64,000 nucleotides of DNA, taken from Rehmannia glutinosa (lineage: Eukaryota > Streptophyta > Magnoliopsida > Lamiales > Orobanchaceae). The stretch spans positions 61,690,267-61,754,266 of the forward strand of contig CM071932.1 in NCBI GenBank assembly GCA_016081115.2. Direction: 5' to 3'. Shown here piece by piece: positions 33,723-44,440 of this stretch (position 1 is the first letter of the stretch; each line of letters starts with the position of its first letter). Below the pieces are notes generated by a model, which had not been told where the DNA came from, ran no database searches, and saw nothing but the letters and a program-made list of their open reading frames with translations. A program made the position numbers and the translations under genes.

Positions 33723-35139
33723 ATGAATGAAGCTCACCTTTCCGACACCTCCACCACCAAGCCACCTCGATTTGATTCTAAAAATTTTACATTTTGGAAA
33801 GAAAGAATGGAATGTTATTTACAAGGTTGCGGGTTCGATATTTGGAACATCGTCATCAATGGAGAATCCATTCCGATGAAAGATACACCATACATTTCTA
33901 AAGCTCTCAAGGAGCTCAATGATGAAGAAAAGAAAATCATCTCCTTAAATGGTAAAGCTCTCAATATTTTATATTGTTTACTTACCAATTTGGAATATAA
34001 TCTTATTGTAGGAATTCGATCGGCTCATGAAGTATGGCAAAAATTAGAAGCCATTCATGAAGTATATGCAAATGATAGGAGCAACTCAAAAGCATCTACT
34101 TCTCAAAGGGATACAAGGTCAAATCTAAGGAACAAGCCTTTTACAACTTCCAACTATGAAGTAGTCGAACAATGTTTTATGGGCATCGAAGAAGAAAACG
34201 AGGTATGTCTTAAACCCTCTACTTCCTATGATATTGTTATACAAAATGATTATAGTGATTTGCAAAATGATTTTGATGACCTTCAAAATGAATTCCAAGG
34301 TTTACTTGTTAAGTACAAATATTTGAAAAAGGAATTCAATGTTTTGAAAAATGATAAGGATAGTTTATTTACTTCCTATGAATCACTTTCATATGCTCAC
34401 ACCACCACACTTGATAAGGTTAGAATCCTTGAAAAATAAAATAGTACTCTTGTTGAGGATATTAATTGCATAAAAAGAGATTTATTAAAATCCAACTTGA
34501 GTACCAATAAAATGTCCAATGTTGTGAATGTTCATGATTGTGATAAAATGAAACAAGGTCTTGACCATAAGCCTATTGTTGTTAATCATATAAAAAGAAA
34601 TCATGTCTCTAAGCATGTTGGTCATTATGCTCCTAAAATCATTACTTGTTTCTATTGCGGTAAAGGGTCACACGGCTAATAATTGTCGGGCTAGAAATAG
34701 CTCTAATTATTGTTGGAGACATAAAAGTCTCAAAGCTAATCCTAAAGGACCCAAACACTTGAGGGTACCACAAAACAATGTCATATTAGGTACCCGGCGG
34801 AATAACAATCAAGGAAAATTCATACCGCCAAGAAGACATCAAATGACCGTCTCATTTGATCAAAGGAGAAGACATCACCACAATGAATTTCCAAGAGAAA
34901 GACACTATCAACAATGGGAAAAACATAATCCTAGGAAATGGAGCAATTGGAGAAGCCATCATCTACGAGATGATTTTCAAAGGGGAAGATACCATCAACA
35001 ACGGAAAGACATAACCCATGGAAATGGCGTGATTGGTAAATCGTATCTCCTATTTAAATATGCATTTTATTTTGACTACGCATATTTTTATTTGTGCATT
35101 AATTGTCAAAATGAATTTTCAATTTTTTTAAAAAATTAA
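33723..35139 (+). pseudogene. Sirevirus-like gag (copia), broken
   Basis: ATG 33723 begins MNEAHLSDTSTTKPPRFDSK, then FTFWKERMECYLQGCGFDIW, LNGKALNILYC and VWQKLEAIHE. A polar linker leads to a long coiled coil (34250-34430) with LLVKYKYLKKEFNVLKNDK. An in-frame TAA at 34437 follows ILEK. The frame then continues to the zinc knuckle: CFYCGK at 34648, with its second half (HTANNCRAR) in another frame after a one-base change near 34668. The tail is Arg/His-rich with the Sirevirus-like phrase NPKGPKHLRVP. As in the minus-strand sister, the normal middle of gag is absent. It would produce at most a truncated protein of 238 residues. Confidence 0.8.
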
Positions 35140-35394
35140 GGTCTTCAATATATATATATGTGTGTTTTTAAAATTCTTTGAAAAAGAAGACCTTGCATGA
35201 TGTTTTTAAAACTCTTGTGTATTTACAATGATTTGTATGTTCATCGTCGCTTATGGACTTATTATGCATAATATACTTGTGATATCTTTTATTGCTTTAG
35301 CCTACACTTCTATTGCTATGTTTGGGCAATATTTGTTTTAAGAATTGTGTAGGACTTATATATCTTCATCAAAGGTTATCTACTCATTATTTGA

Positions 35395-35600
35395 CAAGAG
35401 AGACATAAACTATCGAGGTACGCTCACCATTGTTATTCATCTCTTAGACTCGATTTATTTTTGTCATATGCCTTTGTGCTTCTTCTTCAAGATATTTCAA
35501 AGTATTTCATACAAGTGCCATTAAAAGGATTTTTCGTTTTTTAAAAAGGGGCACTATTCTATCAAGCTTGTTTTATCCGAGATTTGCTTTAATAAAACAT
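35395..35600 (+). pseudogene. Copia RNase H scrap, first copy
   Basis: DNA reads as a decayed 'SRPDILFAVCLCARFQSxPKESHxSAVKRIFRFLKGT' segment (GTGCCATTAAAAGGATTTTT near 35515). Related to 36590-36730 and to 2530-2724. It follows the gag tail and a non-coding spacer of about 250 bp that is shared with the minus-strand sister. Confidence 0.45.
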
Positions 35601-35929
35601 TTGATCCTCTTCTCAAAATTATGCATTTGATTGCACATATTCATTATTGCAAAAACTCTTGTTCAAATGTTTCTCAACTATATGCTCTTGGATTTTCATA
35701 TTTCAAAAGAGACCTTATATAGTCTCTATATGCTTATTTGAACTTACATGTTTTATGAAACTCTTGATGATATGTTTGAAAGCATAGACGTGCTACTTGT
35801 TTTTGTATCTCTATTATTCGATATTCTTGTGTTCTTGTGCAAAGATATCTTGTTGAGATTTTGCAGAATTTTTTGATATTTTGGAACAAGTTTGATGACC
35901 AAGGAAAGGTTAGTAGCTCAATAGTAATG

Positions 35930-36500
35930 TCAAGAAGAAGGTATTGATTTTGATGAAACATTTGCACCCGTAGCATGTTTTTGAAGCTATTCGTATTTTA
36001 CTTGCCCATTCTTGTTTTAAGAAAACTTCAAGCTTTACCAAATGGATGTAAAATCCACTTTTCTAAATGGTTTTATTCAAGGAGAAGTCTATGAAAAACA
36101 ACCGGGGTTTGAAAATTTTCTTTGGGCCAAAAGATTTTTATAAAAGGCCTTGTATGTTTAAAACAAGCACCCCGTGTATGGTATGTTAGACTTAGCTATT
36201 TTCTTTTGCAAAAAGATTTTACAAGAGGTAAAGTTGATCTACTCTCTTTGTTTTTCGGAAAAGGGCAAAATTGCTTACTTGTACAAATTTAAGTTGATTT
36301 GGTGCTACTAATGAATCTTTGTGCAAGATACTTTTTCTAAGTTGATTCAAGGTGAACTTGAGATGAGCATAATGAGGGAGCTCATATTTCTTCATTGGAC
36401 TTCAAGAAGATGGTTATAATTCATAATCAAAGTATTCAAGAGAACCTTTGAAGAAGTTAGGCATTGAAGAAGGAAGAACCATCTCAACCTCTATGCCTAC
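35930..36500 (+). pseudogene. Copia reverse transcriptase scraps
   Basis: 35943-35975 reads DFDETFAPVA, the conserved start of copia RT. 36030-36120 reads LYQMDVKSTFLNGFIQGEVY, the block containing the first catalytic aspartate. 36355-36500 keeps GELEMS and a P-M-x-T-N trace. The YVDD box is not present. Separated by stops and deletions. Confidence 0.75.
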
Positions 36501-36539
36501 TAATGTAAAAAATGACAAAGGTTGTGAAAGGTGTATTGA

Positions 36540-36730
36540 TTGACAAACATATTCGAGGTATGTTCATTAACTTTTCTTACTCCTTTTAGACTCGACATTT
36601 TCTATGTCTTATGTCTATATGCTCGACTTCAAAACTATCCCAATGAATCTCATAAAAGTGCCGTTAAAAGAAATTTTCAAATATTTGAAAGGCACTTCTT
36701 CTTATGGCTTGTTTATCCAAAATTTTAAAA
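36540..36730 (+). pseudogene. Copia RNase H scrap, second copy
   Basis: Reads YARLQNYPNESHKSAVKRNFQ across frames (36625-36690). This is the normal position downstream of RT, so the copy at 35395 is the extra one. Confidence 0.65.
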
Positions 36731-37780
36731 CGTTCATATTTTTTTGGGGATAACAAGTCCGGTGTTTACAATTTATCAAAATATGGTTCGTCATAATTGA
36801 ACTAAATATATTGAGATTCGATATCTTTTTCTAAGGGATTGCGCTTCTTAAACAAAAATTTGAGATGTGTTTAATTCCGTCTCAAAGAAAACTCGCGGAC
36901 ATTTGTTTTTAACCGACGAGTCTTTTACCTCATTTCGAGCTTGATTATGACATAATGTATATTGAGTGAGGTCTACGTTTGCATTTTGCACGTTTTTAAA
37001 ACTTAGGGGCGTAAAATCAATTTTTTGGATCAAATTTCGGATTTTCAAAACAAAACTGAACCAGTGGGCTGCCAGGGCTGGGCCGACCGGTCGCCCATGC
37101 CCATGACCGGTCGCCCACTGTGTATTTTTGGATTAAATTGCTTCTGTTTTCCAGACTTAGCCATTTTGGCTCATTTTGGCCATTTTTCGTCCCCTTCGCC
37201 AATTGCACACAAATTTCACTTAAAATTTGTTTTATTGCATATGTTTTATATCTTGGGCTTATTTAGGCTCGATTATCATCATCTTTGCTCGTCTTTACCG
37301 ATTGAATGGTAGGAATTCTACTTCTTTATCTCAATTGGGTTGAACCCTTGAGAACTTGGCTTATATGTATATTTCTTGATAAAATTCGTATGTAATTGTG
37401 ATGAGCATATTTACTATTGTTGATTGGTTGTTGTATAATTGGTTTTGGTGATGAACAACTTGGCTTGATTATATTTACAAGGGCTATATATAATTTCTTC
37501 TATTTTTTACGCCCGCCAAGTGTTCGATAAAATGTTTCAATGAAAAATTCATCACCTACATGATTCTCTCGATTTCAAAAGTCTTGTATATTTATAAGAG
37601 ATCATGTTTTGCAAATCATATGAGTTTTTACAAGCTTCTACAAGTCGTATAATTGATTTTTCCCTCCTATTTGGTCTATAAGCTTCAATGTTCAAATAGC
37701 TCGATAAATTGGTTTCATTGCGCACTTTGATATGGATATATGATGTTTTTATCGTGCTAACATTCTTTTTGATGATTCCA
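36731..37780 (+). other. 3' non-coding part of the nested copia element
   Basis: Contains a GACCGGTCGCCCATG cluster at 37083-37115 and matches 300-2525 of the minus-strand sister at its two ends, but lacks the env-like ORF present there. No coding region seen. Confidence 0.5.
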
Positions 37781-38219
37781 AAGGGGGAGAAACATGTTAT
37801 AAGCTCATTAGCTCATAGAAGCTAATATAAGCTTGAGAAAGAAGCTATAAGTTGTGGCTATTAAAAGCCATAAGTTGTGGATCATATTTAGTCCACTTGG
37901 GGTATGATGGTTTATTTACTTGTCTAATGATGGTTTATTGACAGGGGGAGCTTATAAGCTCTTGATATTTAAGCTCAATGTCTAAAAGCGAAGCTTTTAG
38001 CTTTCGGTTGAAAGCTTTTACATTACTCTTGTTGTGCATGTTGATAGGGGGAGCTTTTGCTATATTTGTTTAATATCTCTACTCTTATCCTTGTGATTAT
38101 ATTGCGTGGAATGTTGTAGCTCACAACGGATAGTTCTTTTTAACCGGTAAAATTGTTTTGTTTTCAAAATCAACCTCGTTAAAATTGTTTTGGTTTGTAA
38201 TCATCAAAAAGGGGGAGAT
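37781..38219 (+). other. Multiple polypurine tracts before the 3' LTR
   Basis: AAAGGGGGAGAAA at about 37780-37792, ACAGGGGGAGCTT at 37941, ATAGGGGGAGCTT at 38045, and the terminal AAAAAGGGGGAGAT at 38206-38219 directly before the LTR. Repeated PPTs are a known Sirevirus trait. Between them lie AAGCTTATAAGCTC-type palindromes. Confidence 0.75.
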
Positions 38220-39693
38220 TGTTTGATAAATGGTTTTATCATGATTTTGATGATTTTGTTTTTATACCAAAACAATGTTTTTTAAAGGTTGTCTAAATTA
38301 TCCTAAATGATTTAAAATGGTTTTAATATTTTCTGGAGTATTTCTTCAAGTTTATTTTCGACAAAATTGGACAACACTTTTAATGATTTTGTGTCAATGG
38401 GTTTTTACATCAAAACTTTATTTCTATATGTTGTCCTAATACTCCCAATCGGATTAAAATGTTTTTACTAAATTTTCGGAGTATTTCTTGAGATTTATTT
38501 TCGACAAAAATTGGACAACATTTCTGTCTCTTGGTCGACCGGTCGCCCTATAGGGCAACCCGTACCTGAAGATGATTTTTGGAACAGAAAATGAGACGGA
38601 GGAAAAATCAAACAGTCGACCGATGCATCGGGCGTCGATCGGTCGTCGGGGTCGCCCCTAAGGGTGACGAATGTTGCAAAATCTCTCATGTTCTATTTTT
38701 GGAGTGCTCGACCGGCTGAGTTAGGGGTCGACCGGTCGAACCCCCCGTCGACCGGTCGCCCCGTGTAATTTTGTTGTGTTATCTTTCAACCTCTATCAGT
38801 GCGCGACCGGTCGCCCTTAAGTTTGACAACAAATTTCTAACCGTTGTGCAACAGACAGCTTTCCCCTAAATTGTGGGGTTGATTTCTAACAGCTATAATC
38901 TTGATTTTAATTGCAATTGTTTTGTAGAAATCAGTTCCCAAGAGGAGCCTATCAATGATCAATCATCTCCTATAAATAGAGGAAGGTTTGAAGCAACACA
39001 AAAAGAGAGAATACTACAACACAACAAGATACACTCAAGCAAACATATTTGTTCTTCATTGTTATTATTCTTGTTGTAATTTGTCTAGCTTATCACTTTC
39101 ACATCTTTGAGGTCTAGGCTTTATTTCTTGATTACACTTGCACTCATAATTGTAATATTCATTATCGAGTTGTAATCTTGATTTTGGGTTATCATTCAAC
39201 ACAAGATATCCTTGTGAGTGTTCTTGTGGTAAGAACACACTTGGATGATCTAGGTGTTAGGTGCAAAAAGATTGTGGTGATCTTCTTATTGAGGTGTTGA
39301 AGAATTTGGTATTCTTCAAGGTTGAAGATTGTGGTAATCTTCACAAGGTGCCGTTGGAGATTGTGGTAATCTTCAAGAGAGATCGTGGTAATCTCAAAGG
39401 TGGTGTTGAAGAAGAGTGTGGTGCTCTTCAAGGTGTTGTTGTAAGTTGAATTTATATTAATTGTGGTAATTAATAAAATTCTTTTTCCTTTTCGAAACCC
39501 ATCCCGGATATACTGGGGTGGTAGAGCACGTAGTCCCTAGGTGGGGTGAAACTCTATAAATCGACGTGTGTTGTTTACTTTCCGCACCTTTATTCTTGTC
39601 TTGGCGTATTTGATTCGAAAAAGAGGGCATAATCGAAAAGATGGAGATAATCTATTCACCCCCTATAGATTATCGTAGCCGCTTGGACTTACA
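38220..39693 (+). repeat. 3' LTR of the nested Sirevirus-like element
   Basis: 1474 bp, same ends as 32170-33652. TATA at 38971-38978. GACCGGTC palindromes (38533-38816) are better preserved here. Hairpin array at 39266-39429. Confidence 0.95.
39266..39429 (+). repeat. LTR hairpin array, 3' LTR copy
   Basis: Same six hairpins as 33218-33384. Hairpin 3 is fully paired here (TGAAGATT/AATCTTCA) where the 5' LTR has a G-T pair. Hairpin 5 has a C-A mismatch next to the loop (GAGATC/AATCTC), and hairpin 1 has one mismatch. Confidence 0.75.
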
Positions 39694-40072
39694 GGATCAA
39701 CATATTAATGTTTGACCCTTGTGATCCCTCAAAGGCGCCCTCAGAGCCCCCTTACTCCTGTGGCCGAACTGGGCTTTGCCAGATCGGCCCCCTTCCTCAT
39801 GAATTACCAAAGTCGATCCTTTAGATCATGGCGGATCGATATAAACGCTTAGAGTATAACAGTCACCCAAACGTTTCTGACTTAAGAGATCGGCCCAACA
39901 CTTAAAGCTTATCGGATTAAACCAATGCATAGAGCCTAGAAGATCAGCCCATTACTTAGGGCTTAGTAGGTCGGCCCAATGCTTAGGACTTAGCAGGCCG
40001 GCCCAATACTTAAGACCTAGCAGGTCGGCCCAAACTAGATAGGTCAGCCCAGACCATATTTTACCCTTATCA
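39694..40072 (-). repeat. 5' LTR of the gypsy element, outer part
   Basis: Begins with the duplicated GGATC and continues ACATATTAATG, colinear with 22448-22890. Ends ACCCTTATCA at 40072. It has fewer 27-bp units than the other LTR. Confidence 0.93.
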
Positions 40073-40077
40073 CGCAT
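40073..40077. other. Right target-site duplication of the gypsy element (CGCAT)
   Basis: Identical to 22089-22093. Confidence 0.95.
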
Positions 40078-40367
40078 GTAGCGCGTAGAGCCTCTTTTTT
40101 GGTTGATGTTGGTTGGCCTTTGCTATATTGGGAAATTGGCTTCCATCACATTTCGCCATCATTCTAGTCGGTTACAAAAGAATATAGTTTCAACATATTG
40201 GTGAACTTGGTAGGGGTTTTTAACAGAAAATTACAAAAACACTATCTTCTTATTAGACAAAGTCGTTCACAAACTTACCGACTTTTAAAAAGTCGGCGTC
40301 CTCGTGGCCATTTCTTTCTTTATTTGTTTTTCTTTCTTTTTTTTAATTACAAAATGGTTATATATAT

Positions 40368-41909
40368 ATAGGGGTTGGTTCTTGTGAGACCATCTCTTGC
40401 AGTGAGACCGTAGAGACTGATCTGGACCGTTATAATAAATCAATAGATGGTTGAGATTGAAGCATTAAATCTAATACTATTTTTTGAATACTAAACCAAT
40501 TAGGGGCATAATTGACCACACCAATCTTATGGAAATTGGTAACTGCCATGTGATCTCCTAAAAATATGGAATCATATCTTCCATTACATATTTCACATTA
40601 ATCTCCTCTCTTAAAAAACGCCCTAATTAATTTACCATAACCATTAGCACAAGTTCCTACTAAAAACTCTAACAAACAGAAAGAAAAAACGCAGAAACAC
40701 AACAAACATCATTGACAATAGTTAGTGTACATCTGTTGCACATTTAGAATAATAATGATGCATACTTAGTGTGATTTTACAGCATATGTAGACTAACAAA
40801 CAAAGAAAAAAAGTAGAATTATAATGCATATATTGTTAACGAATGATGAATATTTAGAAGAATCCTAATGAATATATACATTAAGAATGATGCATGCTTA
40901 TCGTGGTTTTAGTAACAAAACATCATAAAAAATGTTATGGAAAATAATGCATATTTAGTGTACGTCTGATGCAAAATTAGAATAACAATGATGCATACTT
41001 AATGTGATTTTTACAACATATTCAACCTAACGAGGAAAAAATAGTGTAATTGTAATGCATATAGTGTTAATGAATGATGCATAATTATATTAATCCTGAT
41101 GCATAATTACACTGAGAATGATGCATGCTTATCGTGATTTTATTAGCAAAGCATCATAAAAAAGTTAAGGAAGTATGCATATTTTAGTGTAATTTTGTTG
41201 CATATTTAGCATACAAATGATGTATACTTAGTTGAATTTTACTGCATATTTAGATTTACAACAATGCATATTTACTTTACGTTTAACACATATATTCTTA
41301 ATAAATAGAGCATATTTAGTCTAAGTCTTCTGCATGGTTACACTAATGATAATGCACAATTAGTTTATGACTGTTTAATATTTAGCATAATAATAATGCA
41401 TGCTTAGTTTGAATTTACTACATATTTATGTTTACGAACTATGCATATTTAATGTACTTTTAATACATATATTCCTACGAAATGGTGCATAATTAGTTTA
41501 AAAATCTCCTGCATGATTACACTAATAATGCAGGCAAAACTAATACAATGAAATGTGGAAATTAAAATCAAATTCTAAGCCCAAAATTTATCTCTTCAAA
41601 CTAAGCATATCGAGAATTCATCTCCTTTAATCCGAACCCAACAATCAATATCCATAATTCCATGAATCTTGGATATGCCAAAAGATACTCCATTTATCAC
41701 TCCTGCCGAATTTAATGGGATTTACAATACTCACCTTATTTAAAAAACCGATCCATATGTATAATTACCATAATATCCTTTTAAACGTTTTTTAGCTTTA
41801 AAATTACCTTAAATATTATATTAATCCAAACCCTTCAAATATAAGAATAAACGCTCCAGATAAATCCCTACGGTCTCACCCTAGGATATTGGTCTCATTT
41901 GAACCAATA

Positions 41910-41914
<5 letters not shown>
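40368..41914. mobile_element. TIR element A in a TA-rich target
   Basis: Left end ATAGGGGTTGGTTCTTGTGA and right end, inverted, ATAGGTATTGGTTCAAATGA form imperfect TIRs continuing through GAGACC. Flanked by (TA)n. The interior is filled with degenerate ATGCATA-TTTAGTGTA phrases. No ORF of note. Superfamily uncertain. Confidence 0.6.
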
Positions 41915-41941
<27 letters not shown>

Positions 41942-41948
<7 letters not shown>

Positions 41949-42173
41949 GGAGGATCAAGTGAGACTTTGTCTCTAGGTGAGACACAATGGACTAATCTCA
42001 ACCATCCCCCACTATTAATCAATGTGTATGATTTAATGGATAAAAAATATATTAAAATATTAATTTAATCAATATAAGGGTAGTAGGGTAAAATAACATA
42101 ACAAGTTAGTTACAAAAATGGAATCAAATCTCTTTCTCTCTCATACATCTCCCAATTTCCTCAATCTCACGTC

Positions 42174-42235
<62 letters not shown>

Positions 42236-43008
42236 CCTCCATTAACGCAAATAAAACTGTGAAGAACTCGAAAATTACAGAGAAAAAACAAGAAAAATCG
42301 GTGGAATATTACAGAGAAATAACGAACAGGAGTTTGAAAACTAAATATGCAACAAAACTCAACTAAATATGCATTATCTGAAAACTATCTATGCAGCGAA
42401 AAATACTAATATGTAGTACAGTATATCCAACTATGCAAGACGTCATAAACTATGCAACAAAATCAACTAACTATGTATTATCTAGAAACTATTTATGCAT
42501 TGTGGAATAACTAAATATGCAGTACATTATGTAACATCCCATTTTTATAATTTCCAAAAGCAACATCCCATTTTCATAACTAAATATACATTATATTGAA
42601 CCTATTTATGCAGTGTAGTATAACTACATATGCAGTACATTATATTCAATATTATGTCTTGTTTTTAAATGCTTGATTGCCAACAAAATAACTAAATATG
42701 CATTATTTGATATCTAATTATGCAAGAGAAGAACCCTAACTATCTTTGTAAAATAAAAATATTTGAAAAGAAAACAGGTTCCTTAAATTCCGCCACAAAA
42801 TCCTGAGTGTCAATTTACCCATAAAATCATTTGGGACCACTAATTCGAATTACAAAATTACAATCTTACCCTTAAAATCAAGCAAAAATTAGGAAATAAT
42901 TAAAAAAACTAAATTAATCACATCCCTTCATTTTTTAAGATCAATGGGTAAGATGAGTCCACACTGTCTCACCTAGGGAGAGTGGTCTCATTTGAACCAA
43001 ATCCTATA
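41942..43008. mobile_element. TIR element B, relative of A
   Basis: Left end TATAGGGGGAGGATCAAGTG and right end, inverted, TATAGGATTTGGTTCAAATG, both followed by ...TAGGTGAGACA. TIR of about 45 bp, flanked by (TA)n. The interior holds an ORF-free CT microsatellite and AACTAAATATGCA phrases related to those of A. A third left end of this type (TATATAGGGGGAAGATTCTC) lies at 43098. Confidence 0.6.
42180..42232 (+). repeat. (TC)n microsatellite, about 26 units
   Basis: Uninterrupted TC dinucleotide run. The open frame across it has no meaning. Confidence 0.95.
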
Positions 43009-44064
43009 TATATATATATATATATTAAATTGTAAATTAAATTTGATTTTGTAAACTTTATTTTTAATATTTTATTTATTTATTTTGACCATACGGTTAT
43101 ATATAGGGGGAAGATTCTCAGTTCTTATTATCAGACGAATATCAAATACTTTTAGTTACAATGACCATATGTATGAATAAGTGAAACATACTTCCATTTT
43201 TTCTGCACATGTTGAAGCGTTGTTTTCGTACATATTTAAAAAAAAAAAACGTTTTTATACACATTTTGATGCAATGTTAAATACTCTATAATTAGGAAGT
43301 AATATGTTTAGTACTCGTACGAACTAAATGTTTTATATCTATATAGTACCCGATATACTAAACATTTTTGATTAAACACATGGACTACAAAGTATTTAAT
43401 GACACTTTAAAATTTGTACGAAAAAAACAAAGTATTTTTTAATTATTGATATGTATGGGTATAATACAGATATAAGTTATAAAAATAATAAAAAAATTAT
43501 TAAATTTGGAGCTTATAAAATAGATTTTAAATAACAATTTAACATATATAAATAATAAATAATTTTTTATTAAAAAGAAAAAACAAAATTGAAATTATTT
43601 TTGTGATAATAAACAAAATTGGTATTTTTTTGGGGTTTAGTTTTGCAAGAATAAATTATTTTTGTGATATTCTGTTAAAAAGCCCCGAATTTTAACTAAC
43701 AAAGATATAATTTACTAATTTTGTGGTCAAAATAAATAAATAAAATATTAAAATTAAAGTTTACAAAACTAATTTTAATTTACAATTTAATATATATAAC
43801 CATTTTGTAATTAAAAGAACGGAAGAAAAACAAATAAAGAAAGAAACGGCCACGAGGACGCCGACTTTTTAAAAATCGGTAAGTTTGTGAACGACGACTT
43901 TGTCTAAATTTTTAAACACTTTTTCTCTTGCTCTAGTTTGATAAGAAGAAAGTTTTTTTTATAATTTTATGTTAAAAACCCCGAACTTGGGATGCTCACA
44001 TTAGTGAAAGGTTGATAGCTCTAAGTCAAAGTTCGTGATTTTTTTTTTAATTGAATTTTCAAAC

Positions 44065-44440
44065 TTACGCCTGACAATATCTGAATAACAACAGTTTCAG
44101 TTCTTCATCGTTACCACCAAGGTAAACCACAGGATGTGCAAGGACTGACCAGTATTCCAGTGGGGTCTGCTGACATACAACCAAGTCTCCTCGGTAAAGA
44201 GAACAAATATGTTCGATTGCCCCAAATCTAATAATAGTTGATCTTCCCCAAAATCAAACTCGCACGGATGTTATTCAGTATCAGTATCTACCAAATCTTC
44301 ACCAATTCGCATATACTCCCAGGGAGCAATTTGATGGAATGCAGTATTAAACTCACAACCTCCACCCCACAAGCGACCAAAGTTCCTTGTGTTGGGCAAT
44401 GGGCTAAGCCCGCTTGTTCAAAGTTCCTGATTTATTGATC
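44065..44440 (-). pseudogene. Unidentified coding remnant
   Basis: The minus strand reads, in two frames, GGGCEFNTAFHQIAPWEYMR (about 44390-44330) with EFDFGEDQLLLDLG (about 44265-44225), and then, after a one-base change in a G run near 44222, HICSLYRGDLVVCQQTPLEY and WSVLAHPVVYLGGNDEELKL, ending at TAA 44065-44067. Codon usage and residue mix look like a real conserved protein C-terminus, not random translation. I do not recognise the family. No introns or upstream exons were found, so it may be a captured or retroposed fragment. Confidence 0.45.

Larger units (their letters stand above)
32170..39693 (+). mobile_element. Sirevirus-like Ty1-copia element nested in the gypsy LTR
   Basis: LTRs 32170-33652 and 38220-39693 end TGTTTGATAAATGG and CTTGGACTTACA. 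Perfect 5-bp TSD GGATC at 32165-32169 and 39694-39698. The empty site is preserved in the sister gypsy LTR near 22450. Inside: tRNA-Met PBS, gag with coiled coil and zinc knuckle, two separate RNase H scraps around an RT scrap, several polypurine tracts. Integrase and the env-like ORF are missing. Total 7.5 kb. It can only have moved with proteins supplied by another element, or decayed by deletion after landing. Confidence 0.95.
22094..40072 (-). mobile_element. Ty3-gypsy element, Tat lineage, with a nested copia insertion
   Basis: The 3' LTR is on the left (22094-22890) and the 5' LTR on the right (31810-40072, split by a copia element). A perfect 5-bp TSD, CGCAT, lies at 22089-22093 and 40073-40077. 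Reading right to left: PBS, gag, protease, reverse transcriptase, RNase H, a second archaeal-type RNase H, integrase, a tandem repeat, an antisense ORF, PPT. The doubled RNase H and a large 3' region with an antisense ORF are hallmarks of the Tat clade (Retand, Grande, RIRE2-like). Internal length is about 8.9 kb. All genes carry frame changes, so it is not autonomous. Base composition is noticeably richer in GAGCTC/CCGAGCT words than the surroundings. Confidence 0.95.
40204..43990. mobile_element. Large inverted-repeat (foldback) element split by insertions
   Basis: The left arm 40204-40362 (GGGGTTTTTAACA, then CAAACTTACCGACTTTTAAA, GTCGGCGTCCTCGTGGCC) is inverted at 43800-43990 (GGCCACGAGGACGCCGAC). 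The inner arm continues at 43019-43085 (TATTTATTTATTTTGACCA), inverted at 43726-43795. The arms are about 230 bp. The left arm is interrupted at a TATATA stretch by elements 40368-41914 and 41942-43008. Without them the element is about 1.1 kb. No coding region. Superfamily not determined, TSD not found. Confidence 0.75.

Noticed and set aside
42118..42366. An 82-codon ORF with a long Ser-Leu run
   Set aside because: It is a translation of a (TC)n microsatellite inside a TIR element.
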